Shown: piece by piece, positions 24,532 to 33,651 of the stretch | Layout of the letters: every line of letters begins with the position of its first letter | How positions within the stretch are numbered: position 1 is the stretch's first letter | DNA from: G965205725 sp965205725 | Lineage (GTDB): Bacteria; Pseudomonadota; Gammaproteobacteria; Pseudomonadales; Halieaceae | NCBI GenBank assembly: GCA_965205725.1 | Contig: OZ242189.1 | Span: forward strand, 3,038,001-3,102,000 | Direction: 5' to 3' | DNA length: 64,000 nucleotides | Translations under genes and position numbers: made by a program | Notes under the pieces: model-generated | Told to the model about the DNA's origin: nothing | What the model saw: only the letters and a program-made list of their open reading frames with translations | The model's database searches: none

Positions 24532-25301
24532 TAAGTGGTTTCTCCGCCGCTGATTGAGATGGCCTGGCCGGTAATGGAACGGGCAGAGTCTGAACACAGC
24601 CACAGTACCGTATCGGCAATTTCTCCAGGGTCGATCAGGCGTCCCTGGGGATTGGTTTGGGTAAATTGTTGTCGTGCTTGCGCTTCGCTGCGGCCAGTTT
24701 TCGCCACAATATGGGCCACTGACTCGCGAATAATATCGGTGTCTGTATAACCTGGGCAAATGGCATTTACGGTAATGCCAAATTCTGCGGTTTCCAGTGC
24801 CAGCGCTCGAGTCAGGCCCAACACAGCGTGCTTGGACGCAGTATAGGCACTGACATAGGCATAGCCTTTCAGGGATGCTGTGCTGGCGATATTGATAATG
24901 CGCCCTGATTGTCGCTTGCGCATGCTGCCGATCACCTGGGCGGTGCAGTGAAACACGCCATCGAGGTTGACACCCATTACCTGACGCCAGTGCTCACTGG
25001 TCAGTTTGTGGAAGGGGGCAGTGGGTGCGATGCCTGCGCAGTTTATTAATACATCAATGGGGCCAAATTGAGCGGCTGCCTGACTGAAAGCGTCTTTTGC
25101 GCTTGATTCCTGCGCCACATCACAGCAGATACACTGGGTTTGCCCCTCGATCATTTGAGTGGCGACGCCCTGTAGAGCCTCGCGCCTGCGGCCGAGAAGG
25201 CTGACTTGATAGCCAGCGCCGCTCAGACCAGTGGCAATGGCGGCGCCGATACCGCTGCCTGCACCTGTCACCAGGGCGTGACCCGAGGGACGTGTTATCA
25301 C
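24531..25301 (-). CDS. Short-chain dehydrogenase/reductase
   Basis: 256 residues. ALVTGAGSGIGAAIA is the TGxxxGxG cofactor motif, VLINCAGIAP the NNAG-equivalent, IINIASTASLKG the catalytic Ser region, and YVSAYTASKHAVLGLTRALA holds YxxxK. The start is GTG at 25301, overlapping the monooxygenase stop in a GTGA. Likely an NAD(P)-dependent 3-hydroxyacyl-CoA-type dehydrogenase or ketone reductase in the same pathway. The absence of a basic residue directly after strand 2 cannot be judged well here, so the NAD or NADP preference is left open. Confidence 0.88.
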   Translation of the reverse strand: MITRPSGHALVTGAGSGIGAAIATGLSGAGYQVSLLGRRREALQGVATQMIEGQTQCICCDVAQESSAKDAFSQAAAQFGPIDVLINCAGIAPTAPFHKLTSEHWRQVMGVNLDGVFHCTAQVIGSMRKRQSGRIINIASTASLKGYAYVSAYTASKHAVLGLTRALALETAEFGITVNAICPGYTDTDIIRESVAHIVAKTGRSEAQARQQFTQTNPQGRLIDPGEIADTVLWLCSDSARSITGQAISISGGETT

Positions 25302-27622
25302 AGTGCCGCCATTTCTTTGGCACGCTGCAAATTAGTGTGCAATTGGCGATAGCCCATGAAGTATTGACGCTGTTCCGATACACCCAGGCCGTTATATCCC
25401 ATCTCAGCAGCAGCGCGCAAAGTCCAGTTCGGGTCGGCCAAATGGGGACGGGCCAGGCAGACCAGGTCAGCCCGCCCGGCGGCGACGATGCTGTTGACGT
25501 GGTCCGGCTCGTAGATGTTACCCACGGCCATAGTAGAGATATTCCCTTCATTGCGAATGCGGTCAGACAGAGGCGTCTGAAACATGCGGCCCGGTTGTGG
25601 TTGAGCCTGGTGTGAAACCTGCCCACTGGACACGTCGATAATATCTGCGCCAGCATCGCTGAAGGCTTTTGCGATAGCCAGCGCATCTGCTTCAGTATTG
25701 CCAGCCTCACCCATCCAGTCGTGGGCGGAGATGCGAACTGACATGGGTTTTTCCGAGGGCCAGGCATGACGCATCGCGGCAAAGACTTCCAGTGGATAGC
25801 GCAAGCGATTCTCCAGACTGCCGCCATATTCATCGCTGCGTTGATTGAGAATGGGCGTGATAAATGCAGAAATCAGATAGCCGTGAGCGGCGTGAAACTC
25901 AAGCATATCAAACCCGGCCCGGGCGGCGCGCTTCGTGGCCGCAACAAACTGCTGCTTCACTGCGTCCATTTGTTCGCGGGTGATCGCAGCCGGTGTTTGC
26001 ATATGCTCGTCAAAGGCAACAGCGCTGGCAGAAAGCAGTGGCCAGCCCTCGTTGTCGGGTAACGGTTCATCCAGTATCCTGGGGTCCCAGTGCCAGGGCT
26101 CTTTGGTTGCGCCCTTGGGGCCGGCGTGACCTAGCTGGATAGCGAGTTTTGCCTCGGTATAATTGTGGACAAAATCCACGATTTGTTTCCAGGCCGTTTC
26201 CTGCGCATTATTCCAAATACCGGTGCACCCTGGAGTAATGCGTGCTTCAGGGGAAATATCGGTCATCTCGGTATATACCAGCCCGGCGCCGCCCTTGGCC
26301 AGACTGCCGTAGTGGACCAAATGCCAGTGGTCTGGCAGGCCATCTATCGCGCTGTACATGGACATGGGAGAAACCACGACCCTGTTTATCAGCGACATAT
26401 CTTTTAGTGTATAGGGCAGAAACATGGGGGGTACAGCTTCGTCGAAATGATCTCCCAGAATCCGTTTGGCCAGATGCTTCTCCATGCCTTCCAGCCAGGT
26501 TTGGTCGCGCAGGCGCAGGTTTTCGTGGCTGACCCGCTGACTGCGTGTCAGCATGGAGTAGTTGAATTGTTTGAGATCAAAGGCCCTGGCATAGCGGGGC
26601 ACATTCTCGAACCAGATCATGGCATTGCGGGCGGCACTTTGTAATCGCAGGGCATCGAGTTCACGTTCTTCCTGGTAGTTGCGCAGCGCCTCCGGGATGG
26701 ATGCATCGCTACTTAGGTGATCGGCGAGAGAGATGGCGTCTTCCAGCCCCAGCTTGGTGCCTGAGCCAATTGAAAAATGAGCGGTATGAGCGGCGTCGCC
26801 GATCAGTACCACCCGGTCGTCTTTGACCCAGTTGCGACACAGTACATGAGGAAAATTAATCCAGGCGGAGCCACGCACATGGGCAGAGTTAGTCAGCAGT
26901 GGGTGACCATCCAGATACTGTTCAAAGATTTTGCGACAGGTTTCGGCGCTGTCTTCATGGCTCATTTCATCAAAGCCAAAAGCCTCATACACATCGGGAT
27001 TAGATTCAACAATGAATGTGGAGGTTTCGTTGTCGAATTGATAACAGTGGGCCCAAATCCAGCCGTGCTCGGTCTCTTCAAAAATAAAGGTAAAGGCATC
27101 GTGAAAAGTCTGTTTGGTACCCAACCAGACAAACTTGTTGGGGCGCAGATCTATACTGCAATCAAAAGTTTCCAAATCTGAATTACGCACCTTTGAGTTG
27201 AGACCATCGGCGGCGACTACGACATCGGCATCGGCAAAACGAGTATCGATGTCTGCCACCGAAAACTCGTTCTCAAACTCAATGGGTACGCCGAGTTCCT
27301 GGCAGCGCTGATGCAATATCTGCAACATACGCATGCGGCCTAGCCCGATAAAACCGTGGCCGTCAGAGCGCTCAACACGGCCGTTGACATAGCAGTCGAT
27401 CATGTCCCAGTGAATAAATTCGTCGGCAATGGTCTGGCCGCTGCCCGGGTCGTTGGCAATCAAATTCTCAACAGTCTGATCCGAGAAAACGACACCCCAG
27501 CCAAACGTATCGCCGGGTCGGTTCCGCTCATAGACCGTAATATCGTGAGATGGATCCCGCAGCTTCATGGAAATGGCCAGGTAGAGGCCGGAAGGGCCGC
27601 CGCCAAGACAGACTATTTTCAT
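25298..27622 (-). CDS. Fused anthraniloyl-CoA monooxygenase/reductase (FAD monooxygenase + old-yellow-enzyme domain)
   Basis: 774 residues from the ATG at 27622 (GGAGAACAGG just upstream). Residues 1-~390 are a group A flavoprotein monooxygenase: KIVCLGGGPSGLYLAISMK, VVAADGLNSKVRN and RVVLIGDAAHTAHFSIGSG. Residues ~395-774 are an old-yellow-enzyme TIM barrel: SLINRVVVSPMSMYS, GFDMLEFHAAHGYLISAFI and NQRSDEYGGSLENRLRYPLE. This fusion is characteristic of 2-aminobenzoyl-CoA monooxygenase/reductase and of salicylyl-CoA 5-hydroxylase homologues, which hydroxylate and reduce the CoA-activated ring. It heads the operon monooxygenase - SDR - crotonase - acyl-CoA dehydrogenase, with operator-like sites just upstream. 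The aminobenzoyl substrate is preferred from context. Confidence 0.9.
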   Translation of the reverse strand: MKIVCLGGGPSGLYLAISMKLRDPSHDITVYERNRPGDTFGWGVVFSDQTVENLIANDPGSGQTIADEFIHWDMIDCYVNGRVERSDGHGFIGLGRMRMLQILHQRCQELGVPIEFENEFSVADIDTRFADADVVVAADGLNSKVRNSDLETFDCSIDLRPNKFVWLGTKQTFHDAFTFIFEETEHGWIWAHCYQFDNETSTFIVESNPDVYEAFGFDEMSHEDSAETCRKIFEQYLDGHPLLTNSAHVRGSAWINFPHVLCRNWVKDDRVVLIGDAAHTAHFSIGSGTKLGLEDAISLADHLSSDASIPEALRNYQEERELDALRLQSAARNAMIWFENVPRYARAFDLKQFNYSMLTRSQRVSHENLRLRDQTWLEGMEKHLAKRILGDHFDEAVPPMFLPYTLKDMSLINRVVVSPMSMYSAIDGLPDHWHLVHYGSLAKGGAGLVYTEMTDISPEARITPGCTGIWNNAQETAWKQIVDFVHNYTEAKLAIQLGHAGPKGATKEPWHWDPRILDEPLPDNEGWPLLSASAVAFDEHMQTPAAITREQMDAVKQQFVAATKRAARAGFDMLEFHAAHGYLISAFITPILNQRSDEYGGSLENRLRYPLEVFAAMRHAWPSEKPMSVRISAHDWMGEAGNTEADALAIAKAFSDAGADIIDVSSGQVSHQAQPQPGRMFQTPLSDRIRNEGNISTMAVGNIYEPDHVNSIVAAGRADLVCLARPHLADPNWTLRAAAEMGYNGLGVSEQRQYFMGYRQLHTNLQRAKEMAAL

Positions 27623-27675
27623 CCTGTTCTCCGCTGTAATCCGTTGGTCTCCAGAGGGTTCACCAACGCGCCAAC

Positions 27676-27735
27676 AATAGTTTAGGTTTAAAATGTGTGG
27701 ACAGTATAGCGTAAACATTTTATATTTAAAGTATT
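27676..27735. promoter_or_regulatory. Two MarR-type operator candidates, sites c1 and c2
   Basis: c1 at 27676-27696 contains AGTTTAGGTTTAAAATGT; c2 at 27713-27735 contains AAACATTTTATATTTAAAGT. c2 matches site a (16179-16205) except in the two central bases. They lie between the divergent monooxygenase and marR genes, the classical place for MarR autoregulation and control of the adjacent operon. Confidence 0.65.
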
Positions 27736-27749
27736 AACCAGGGCAGACA

Positions 27750-28247
27750 ATGGCTGACAATTCTGAAAATACTGTATTGGATCAAGAGACCCGCTTGCAT
27801 GAGAGCGATCATCATTCAATCAAATTGTGGTTGCGGCTATTGACCTGCTCAAGCCTGATTGAAAGCCAGTTGCGTACCGAGCTGCGTGAGAATTTCGATA
27901 CGACCTTGCCGCGCTTCGATTTTATGGCGCAGTTGCAGCGCTCACCCGACGGCTTAACCATGGGCCAATTGTCACAGCGCATGATGGTCTCGGGCGGCAA
28001 TGTATCGGGTATTGCCAGCCAGCTAGTCAAGGAGGGCATGATTGATCGCAGCGCCGTACCCGATAATCGACGCACTTACATCGTAAAGTTAACCGCAGCA
28101 GGGCGTAAAGCCTTTGCCAGCATGGCAGAGCAACATGAGCAGTGGGTGATTCAACTGCTGGGTCATCTAGGGCCAGATGAAGTGAATCAGCTCATGGCAT
28201 TGCTCAATCGCATCAAGCAGGGCCAGCAAACGGAATGTACCTCCTAG
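27750..28247 (+). CDS. MarR-family transcriptional regulator
   Basis: 165 residues. The winged helix runs from about residue 40: FDFMAQLQRSPDGLTMGQLS, QRMMVSGGNVSGIASQLVKE (recognition helix), then the wing DRSAVPDNRRTYIVKLTAAG with the DxRxxxxxLT signature. MarR proteins are usually dimeric repressors released by an aromatic ligand or CoA thioester. The divergent operator pair upstream, with matching sites at two other promoters, suggests this protein controls the whole 16.2-29.7 kb set. It is followed after nine bases by the oxidoreductase gene. The ligand is unknown. Confidence 0.9.
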   Translation: MADNSENTVLDQETRLHESDHHSIKLWLRLLTCSSLIESQLRTELRENFDTTLPRFDFMAQLQRSPDGLTMGQLSQRMMVSGGNVSGIASQLVKEGMIDRSAVPDNRRTYIVKLTAAGRKAFASMAEQHEQWVIQLLGHLGPDEVNQLMALLNRIKQGQQTECTS

Positions 28248-28256
28248 TTCACGCTC

Positions 28257-29705
28257 ATGTGGAAGCCCGCAGAACGCATTAAATATATCGCCGTAGAGGA
28301 AGACTGGCCCAGCGTCAAAGAGGCTGCTGGCAGCGCCCTGTTTTCGCCAGTGGAGATGGGTCCAATGTGTCTGACCCAGCGAACCTGGGTACCGGCAATG
28401 GTGCCCTGGCGCTCCAATGAAGCGGGTGAGGTGACTCAGGATGTGCTGGACTGGTATGCGCGATTCGCGCAGGGCAAGCCAGGCGCCATTGTGGTCGAGG
28501 CGACGGGTGTGCGCGATATTGCCAGTGGGCCGTTACTTAGAATTGGCGATGACCGCTATATTCCGGGTTTGCAAAAACTGGCTGAGGTCGTGCGAGCGGC
28601 AAGCCATGGTGAAACGCGGTTACTGATCCAACTGATTGACTTTTTGACCATTCGGCGACGGCCTGATCCACAAAAATTTCTGCGGCGTTTTTTGCCTGTA
28701 ACCGATGAGCACAAAAGGCGACTGGGTTTGTCGGAGGAGGCGGCGGTCAGACGAGAACTCTCCAGCCTGTCTGATGGTGACCTGCAAGCGGTCCTAAATC
28801 CTGAAGAGTGGGAGGATATGCAGCAGGGCCATCGAGAGCGCGTCACTGATACGCATATTCCGGAAATTGCTGAACTTCCTCAAACTTTGCCAGCTTTGTT
28901 TGCGGATGCTGCGCAACGTGCTCAGGTGGCAGGCTTTGACGGCGTAGAGCTGCATTATGCTCACGCCTATACTATGTCCTCCTTTCTTTCCGCCACCAAT
29001 AATCGAGAAGACGGCTACGGCGGTGCCCGCGCAAACAGGGTGCGTCTACCCCTTGAGGTTTATCGCGCAGTGCGAGATAGAACCGGTACAGAATTCGCCA
29101 TTGGCTGTCGATTCTTGAGCGATGAGATTATTGAAGGCGGCAACCGGGTGGACGATGCCTGCTACTTCGCTGAAAAATTTGCCGAGGCGGGTATGGATTT
29201 TTTGTCGCTCTCGCGGGGCGGCAAGTTCGACGATGCCAAGCAACCCAAAGTGGGGTGGGCTGCCTATCCCTATACCGGGCGCAGCGGCTACGAGTGTATG
29301 CCCGGCTATATCTCTGATCAGCAAGGGCCGTTCGGGCGCAATATAGAACCCGTTGCGGCGATCCGCAACACGCTTAGAGCAGAGAACTGGCCAATCCCCG
29401 TTGTTGTTGCAGGTGGCATTTTCGGCTTCTCACACGCGGAGCAGATTTTGCGGGAGAAAAAAGCCGATGTCATTGGCTTTGCCCGCCAGGCTTTGGCCGA
29501 CCCGGACTGGTTTATCAAGGTCAAGAGCGGCTATGGCCCTGTAGTAAACGTCTGTCGCTATAGCAATTACTGCGAAGGGCTGGACCAAAAGCACAAACAG
29601 GTTACCTGCGAACTGTGGGACCGCACGAACCTGGACGAAGCGGGGATCAGCAAGTCAATAGATGGTAAGCGGCGTTTATTGGCACCGATTTGGCGAGTTC
29701 CTTAA
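28257..29705 (+). CDS. Old-yellow-enzyme family NADH:flavin oxidoreductase
   Basis: 482 residues. TIM-barrel FMN features: LFSPVEMGPMCLTQRTWVPA, GFDGVELHYAHAYTMSSFLS (substrate His pair region), NREDGYGGARANRVRLPLEV and PVVVAGGIFGFSHAEQIL. A non-canonical insertion of about 60 residues (around 140-200, many Arg and Glu) lies before the HYAHAY segment. The C-terminal Cys pattern (VCRYSNYC, then C twelve residues on) resembles but does not match the Fe-S motif of dienoyl-CoA reductases. Second gene of the marR operon, so probably a redox step in the same pathway, distinct from the fused reductase. Its stop overlaps the convergent ligase by three bases. Confidence 0.85.
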   Translation: MWKPAERIKYIAVEEDWPSVKEAAGSALFSPVEMGPMCLTQRTWVPAMVPWRSNEAGEVTQDVLDWYARFAQGKPGAIVVEATGVRDIASGPLLRIGDDRYIPGLQKLAEVVRAASHGETRLLIQLIDFLTIRRRPDPQKFLRRFLPVTDEHKRRLGLSEEAAVRRELSSLSDGDLQAVLNPEEWEDMQQGHRERVTDTHIPEIAELPQTLPALFADAAQRAQVAGFDGVELHYAHAYTMSSFLSATNNREDGYGGARANRVRLPLEVYRAVRDRTGTEFAIGCRFLSDEIIEGGNRVDDACYFAEKFAEAGMDFLSLSRGGKFDDAKQPKVGWAAYPYTGRSGYECMPGYISDQQGPFGRNIEPVAAIRNTLRAENWPIPVVVAGGIFGFSHAEQILREKKADVIGFARQALADPDWFIKVKSGYGPVVNVCRYSNYCEGLDQKHKQVTCELWDRTNLDEAGISKSIDGKRRLLAPIWRVP

Positions 29706-31237
29706 CGGCGAGAAAATTGTTCTCGCAACAGATTTTTCTGCACCTTGCCCATGGCATTACGGGGCAGTGCCTCTATAAAGTGAACCTGTTTTGGAATCTT
29801 GAAGTTAGCCAAATGCTGACGACTATAGTCGAGTACAGTGTCTACCGGGAGGGCTTGCTCGTTGCCGACGATAACGGCGACCACTGCCTCTCCCAAATCA
29901 TCATGGGCAATACCGATCACTGCCGATTCAATAACACCGGGTAATTCGTCCAGCACCAGCTCGATTTCTTTGGGGTACACATTGAGGCCACCGCAAATAA
30001 TCATGTCTTTAGCGCGACCGACAATTGAGATATAGCCCTCCGTATCAATTTGTGCCTTGTCACCCGTATTGAAAAATCCGTCTTCAGTGAAATCTTCAGC
30101 GGTTTTGTCCGGCATACGCCAGTAGCCCGGAAAGACGTTGCGGCCTTTTACCTGCAGGTTGCCGGTCTCTCCAACAGGTAACGCTCTTTCTTGTTCATTA
30201 ACAATGCGCAGCTCCACGCCCGGCAGGGGAAAGCCCACTGTGCCAGCGCGACGCTCACCGTCCAGCGGATTGGAGGTACTCATATTGGTTTCGGTCATTC
30301 CATAGCGCTCCAATATGGCATGGCCGCTGCGGTTCTTGAACTCGATGAAAGTTTCCGCCAGCAGTGGCGCCGAGCCGGAGATAAACAAACGCATCGTCTG
30401 GCAACAGTCCCTGGTAAAGGATCGGTTGTTCAGCAAGCGTGTGTAATACGTGGGTACGCCCATCATCACGCTACAGTTGGGTAATTGCTCGGCTGCGCTC
30501 TGATCGTCATACTTGTTCAGCCACAACATGCTTGCACCACTCATAAACACACAACCCGTGGCGACGAACAGCCCGTGTACATGGTAAATGGGCAATGCGT
30601 GGAGTAACACGTCCTGGCTGGTAAAACCCCATAGCTCTGTGAGAATTTTGGCCGAAGTGTAGAGGTTGTCGTGAGTGAGCACGATACCCTTGGGCTTGCC
30701 AGTGGTACCAGAGGAGTAGAGCAGAGCAGCCATGTCGCCACCCTTGTTGACTGCACATGGCAATTCTGAGGCGCGGTTTTCCGCCGCATCGCTCAAGCTG
30801 CCTAAGCCTTGTGAGTCCATACTGAGAACGGCATGAACCGAGCTGGGTGCCAGTTGTTTTAATTGGGCCAGACAAGCGGGATCGCAAACAATCAGCGAGG
30901 GCTCGGCGTTGTCGAGAAAATACTCAAGCTCGGAAGTCTGGTAGGCGGTGTTCAGCGGGTGGTATACCAGGCCTGCACGCAGACACGCCAGGTAGAGAAA
31001 CAGATTGTTCGGTGATTTGTGAACCTGAACAGTCACTCGATCACCGGCCTTGGCACCAGCGTCTAGCAGCGTATTGGCGATTCGCGCTGACACTGAAATA
31101 GCGTCTGCATACGAAAACTGCACCCTCTCCGGCGTAGAGAGCAATGTTTGCTCAAGATTCGCAGGGAAGCGCGAGAAAAACTGCGCGTACAGGTTTGCGT
31201 TAGTTGTCATGGCACAGATTATAGAGGCCTGCGCCAT
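29702..31237 (-). CDS. Malonyl-CoA synthetase-like acyl-CoA ligase
   Basis: 511 residues from ATG 31237 (weak GGA ahead) or 502 from ATG 31210, where homologues usually begin (NLYAQFF). AMP-binding motif LLYSSGTTGKPKGIVLT, GERYGM-type motif as LERYGMTETNMSTSNP, then GERRAGTVGFPLPGVELR, GFFNTGDKA and the C-terminal Lys in NAMGKVQKNLL. ERYGMTETNM-SNP with the GERRAGTVG block is characteristic of MatB malonyl-CoA synthetases. It would activate malonate or a related acid with ATP and CoA. It is convergent with the marR operon, and no operator-like site was seen before it, so membership of the regulon is uncertain. Confidence 0.82.
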   Translation of the reverse strand: MAQASIICAMTTNANLYAQFFSRFPANLEQTLLSTPERVQFSYADAISVSARIANTLLDAGAKAGDRVTVQVHKSPNNLFLYLACLRAGLVYHPLNTAYQTSELEYFLDNAEPSLIVCDPACLAQLKQLAPSSVHAVLSMDSQGLGSLSDAAENRASELPCAVNKGGDMAALLYSSGTTGKPKGIVLTHDNLYTSAKILTELWGFTSQDVLLHALPIYHVHGLFVATGCVFMSGASMLWLNKYDDQSAAEQLPNCSVMMGVPTYYTRLLNNRSFTRDCCQTMRLFISGSAPLLAETFIEFKNRSGHAILERYGMTETNMSTSNPLDGERRAGTVGFPLPGVELRIVNEQERALPVGETGNLQVKGRNVFPGYWRMPDKTAEDFTEDGFFNTGDKAQIDTEGYISIVGRAKDMIICGGLNVYPKEIELVLDELPGVIESAVIGIAHDDLGEAVVAVIVGNEQALPVDTVLDYSRQHLANFKIPKQVHFIEALPRNAMGKVQKNLLREQFSRR

Positions 31238-31264
31238 GACTGTTCCATAGCTTTATCGGCAGAG

Positions 31265-32539
31265 TTATTGCGCGGCGATCAGCGCCTGCTCAATATCAGC
31301 AAGAATGTCGTCGATATGCTCAATGCCAATCGATAGTCTTATCATTTCTTCGCTAACTCCGGCCGTTGCAAGTTCCAATGAATCGAGCTGTCTGTGGGTG
31401 GTCGAAGCGGGGTGACAGGCTAGTGATTTGGCATCACCAATATTGACTAATCGAAGAATCATTTGCAGTGCGTCAATAAAGCGGGCGCCAGCCTCCGCGC
31501 CGCCCTTGATGCCAAAGCTCAGAATGCCCGAAGCCTTGCCACCACAGATACGTGCGCAATTGCTGTTAAATTCACTGTTCGATAAAGCGGCATAGTTTAC
31601 CCATTCAACCTGTTGGTGAGCTTGTAAATAGTGTGCGACCGCCAGTGCATTTTCACAGTGGCGCTCCATGCGCAATCCCAGCGTTTCAATGCCCTGCATG
31701 ATTAAAAATGCGCTGTGGGGTGACAGGGCAGAGCCCGTGTTGCGCAGTGGCACTACGCGACAGCGCCCAATGAATGCCGCCTCGCCCATGGCTTCGGTGT
31801 AGACCACGCCGTGGTAGGAGGGATCAGGCTCGTTAAACATTGGAAAGCGCTTTTTGTTAGCCGACCAGTCAAGCTTGCCAGAATCTACAATAGCGCCGCC
31901 GATGGTTGTGCCGTGGCCACCCATGTACTTGGTAAGAGAGTGCACAATGATATCTGCACCAAAATCAAATGCTCGGCACAGGTAGGGCGTGGCCACCGTA
32001 TTGTCAACAATCAGTGGTAATCCGTGGGCGTGTGCCAGCTCAGCCAGTTTCTCGATATCGACGATATTGCCCAAGGGATTGCCGATAGACTCGCAGAAAA
32101 TGGCTCGAGTCCTGTCATCTATCAACGCTTCCATAGCGGCGTAGTCGTCATGGGACACCATGTGCACACTGATGCCCTGTTGTGGAAATGTGTGGGCAAA
32201 CAGATTGTAGGTGCCACCATAGAGTTGACTGGTGCTAATGATGTTGTCACCGGCTCGGCTGATACATTGGATCGCATAGGTAATAGCAGCCATGCCCGAT
32301 GCTACAGCGAGAGCGCCGATGCCTCCCTCCATTGCTGCAATACGCGCTTCAAGCACGCCGTTAGTCGGGTTCATAATTCGGCTGTAAATATTTCCGTCAA
32401 CCGCCAGGTTAAACAGGTCGGCACCATGCTGCGTGTTGTCGAATGTGTAAGAGGTGGTTTGATAAATGGGAACTGCTGCCGCCTTTGTTGTCGCCTCAGA
32501 TTCGTAACCATGGTGTAAGGCCAGGGATTCCAGTTTCAT
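31265..32539 (-). CDS. metY: O-acetylhomoserine sulfhydrylase (Cys/Met metabolism PLP enzyme)
   Basis: 424 residues, the length of MetY. PIYQTTSYTFDNTQHGADLF, NIYSRIMNPTNGVLEARIAA and MEGGIGALAVASGMAA form the N-terminal PLP domain; VDNTVATPYLCRAFDFGADI and HSLTKYMGGHGTTIGG carry the PLP-binding Asp and Lys. NIGDAKSLACHPASTTH is typical of the MetY/MetB group. It makes homocysteine from O-acetylhomoserine and sulfide, though paralogues can act as gamma-lyases. It stands alone, convergent with nothing essential, 28 bases upstream of the ligase gene on the same strand. No SAM riboswitch or Met-box is evident before it. Confidence 0.9.
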   Translation of the reverse strand: MKLESLALHHGYESEATTKAAAVPIYQTTSYTFDNTQHGADLFNLAVDGNIYSRIMNPTNGVLEARIAAMEGGIGALAVASGMAAITYAIQCISRAGDNIISTSQLYGGTYNLFAHTFPQQGISVHMVSHDDYAAMEALIDDRTRAIFCESIGNPLGNIVDIEKLAELAHAHGLPLIVDNTVATPYLCRAFDFGADIIVHSLTKYMGGHGTTIGGAIVDSGKLDWSANKKRFPMFNEPDPSYHGVVYTEAMGEAAFIGRCRVVPLRNTGSALSPHSAFLIMQGIETLGLRMERHCENALAVAHYLQAHQQVEWVNYAALSNSEFNSNCARICGGKASGILSFGIKGGAEAGARFIDALQMILRLVNIGDAKSLACHPASTTHRQLDSLELATAGVSEEMIRLSIGIEHIDDILADIEQALIAAQ

Positions 32540-32683
32540 GGGGTTGTCCTTGTTTGTGGGTTGTCTGTTTATGGATTGTCTGATTTACAAAAAATTTGAT
32601 CAATTAGTATAGGCGCAGGCGTTGAGATTTTCATAGGCCTACGTCATATACTCAATGGCGTATCTTTTGGGGGAGTAAATAGA

Positions 32684-33643
32684 GTGGACAATTTTTCAGG
32701 AAAGCTTGCGGTGATTACAGGTGCGAGCAGCGGTATTGGGCGTCAGCTTGCGTTTGGTTTGGCAGCGGCCGGCTGTAACCTGGCACTGTGCGATGTAGAT
32801 ATGAACAGCCTGGAGCAGACCCGAGAACAGTGCAGCGCGGGGGTTAGTATTTCGACACACCGCTGCGATGTGTCTAACGAGTCGCAGGTTCAGGCTTTTG
32901 CCAGTGCGGTGTTGCAAGAACACGCCAGTGATCACATTAATTTGCTGTTCAATAATGCAGGCCTGGGCGGAGCGGGAAGTTTTATTAGTGACGCGCGAGA
33001 AGACTGGGAGCGCACATTTAATGTCTGTTGGCAGGGTGTGTATTTCTGCTCGCGGGCGTTTGTTCCCTTACTGATTGCCAGCGAGGAAGGGCATATTATC
33101 AATGTCAGCAGCGTGAATGGTTTTTGGGCCTGTATGAATCCTTATTTTCCTCACACGGCCTACAGCGCAGCCAAATTTGCGGTCAAAGGTTTCTCTGAAG
33201 CGCTGTTAATTGATTTGCGTCTGAATGCACCTCATGTCGGTTTGTCGGTAGTCATGCCGGGACATATTGGTACCAATATCGTGATTAACTCGCAGAAATT
33301 ACAAGGCGCTGCCCCACCGGCAGCTATGAGTGCTGAGGAATGTGATACCGTTAGACAGCAGTGGCTCAAGTTCAGCGCTGAAATTGGCTCCCTGTCGGAT
33401 GATGATATCCGGGCCTTAATTGAAGCACGCGGAGAAGGGTTTCGTGATAATGCGCCAACGACAGCGGCTGAAGCTGCAAAAATTATTCTCGACGGCGTTA
33501 ACAAGGGCGAATGGAGAATTCTGGTTGGTAAAGATGCCGAAGGCCTGGACGCGATGGTGCGTGAAAATCCGGGCCAGGCCTATGAGACGGATTTTTTTGA
33601 GCGTCTGAATGCAAGCGGCATATTTGATCAAACATTACTATAG
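32684..33643 (+). CDS. Short-chain dehydrogenase/reductase
   Basis: 319 residues, longer than a classical SDR through a C-terminal extension of about 60 residues. VITGASSGIGRQLAFGL (cofactor), LLFNNAGLGGAG, HIINVSSVNGFWAC (Ser) and YSAAKFAVKGFSEAL (YxxxK). Start is GTG at 32684 with GGGGGAG ten bases upstream. Eight bases separate it from the next SDR, so the two are co-transcribed. The substrate is unknown; paired SDRs beside an MFS carrier suggest oxidation or reduction of an alcohol, terpenoid or steroid. Confidence 0.88.
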   Translation: MDNFSGKLAVITGASSGIGRQLAFGLAAAGCNLALCDVDMNSLEQTREQCSAGVSISTHRCDVSNESQVQAFASAVLQEHASDHINLLFNNAGLGGAGSFISDAREDWERTFNVCWQGVYFCSRAFVPLLIASEEGHIINVSSVNGFWACMNPYFPHTAYSAAKFAVKGFSEALLIDLRLNAPHVGLSVVMPGHIGTNIVINSQKLQGAAPPAAMSAEECDTVRQQWLKFSAEIGSLSDDDIRALIEARGEGFRDNAPTTAAEAAKIILDGVNKGEWRILVGKDAEGLDAMVRENPGQAYETDFFERLNASGIFDQTLL

Positions 33644-33651
33644 GAAGACTC

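Noticed and set aside
32590..32605. TTGATCAA-type palindrome before the SDR pair, also seen near 37820
   Set aside because: The 8-base core is short and expected by chance; the surrounding bases do not match.
31265..32680. SAM riboswitch or Met-box upstream of the metY-like gene
   Set aside because: The leader is short and T/G-rich with no recognisable conserved stems or repeated operator.
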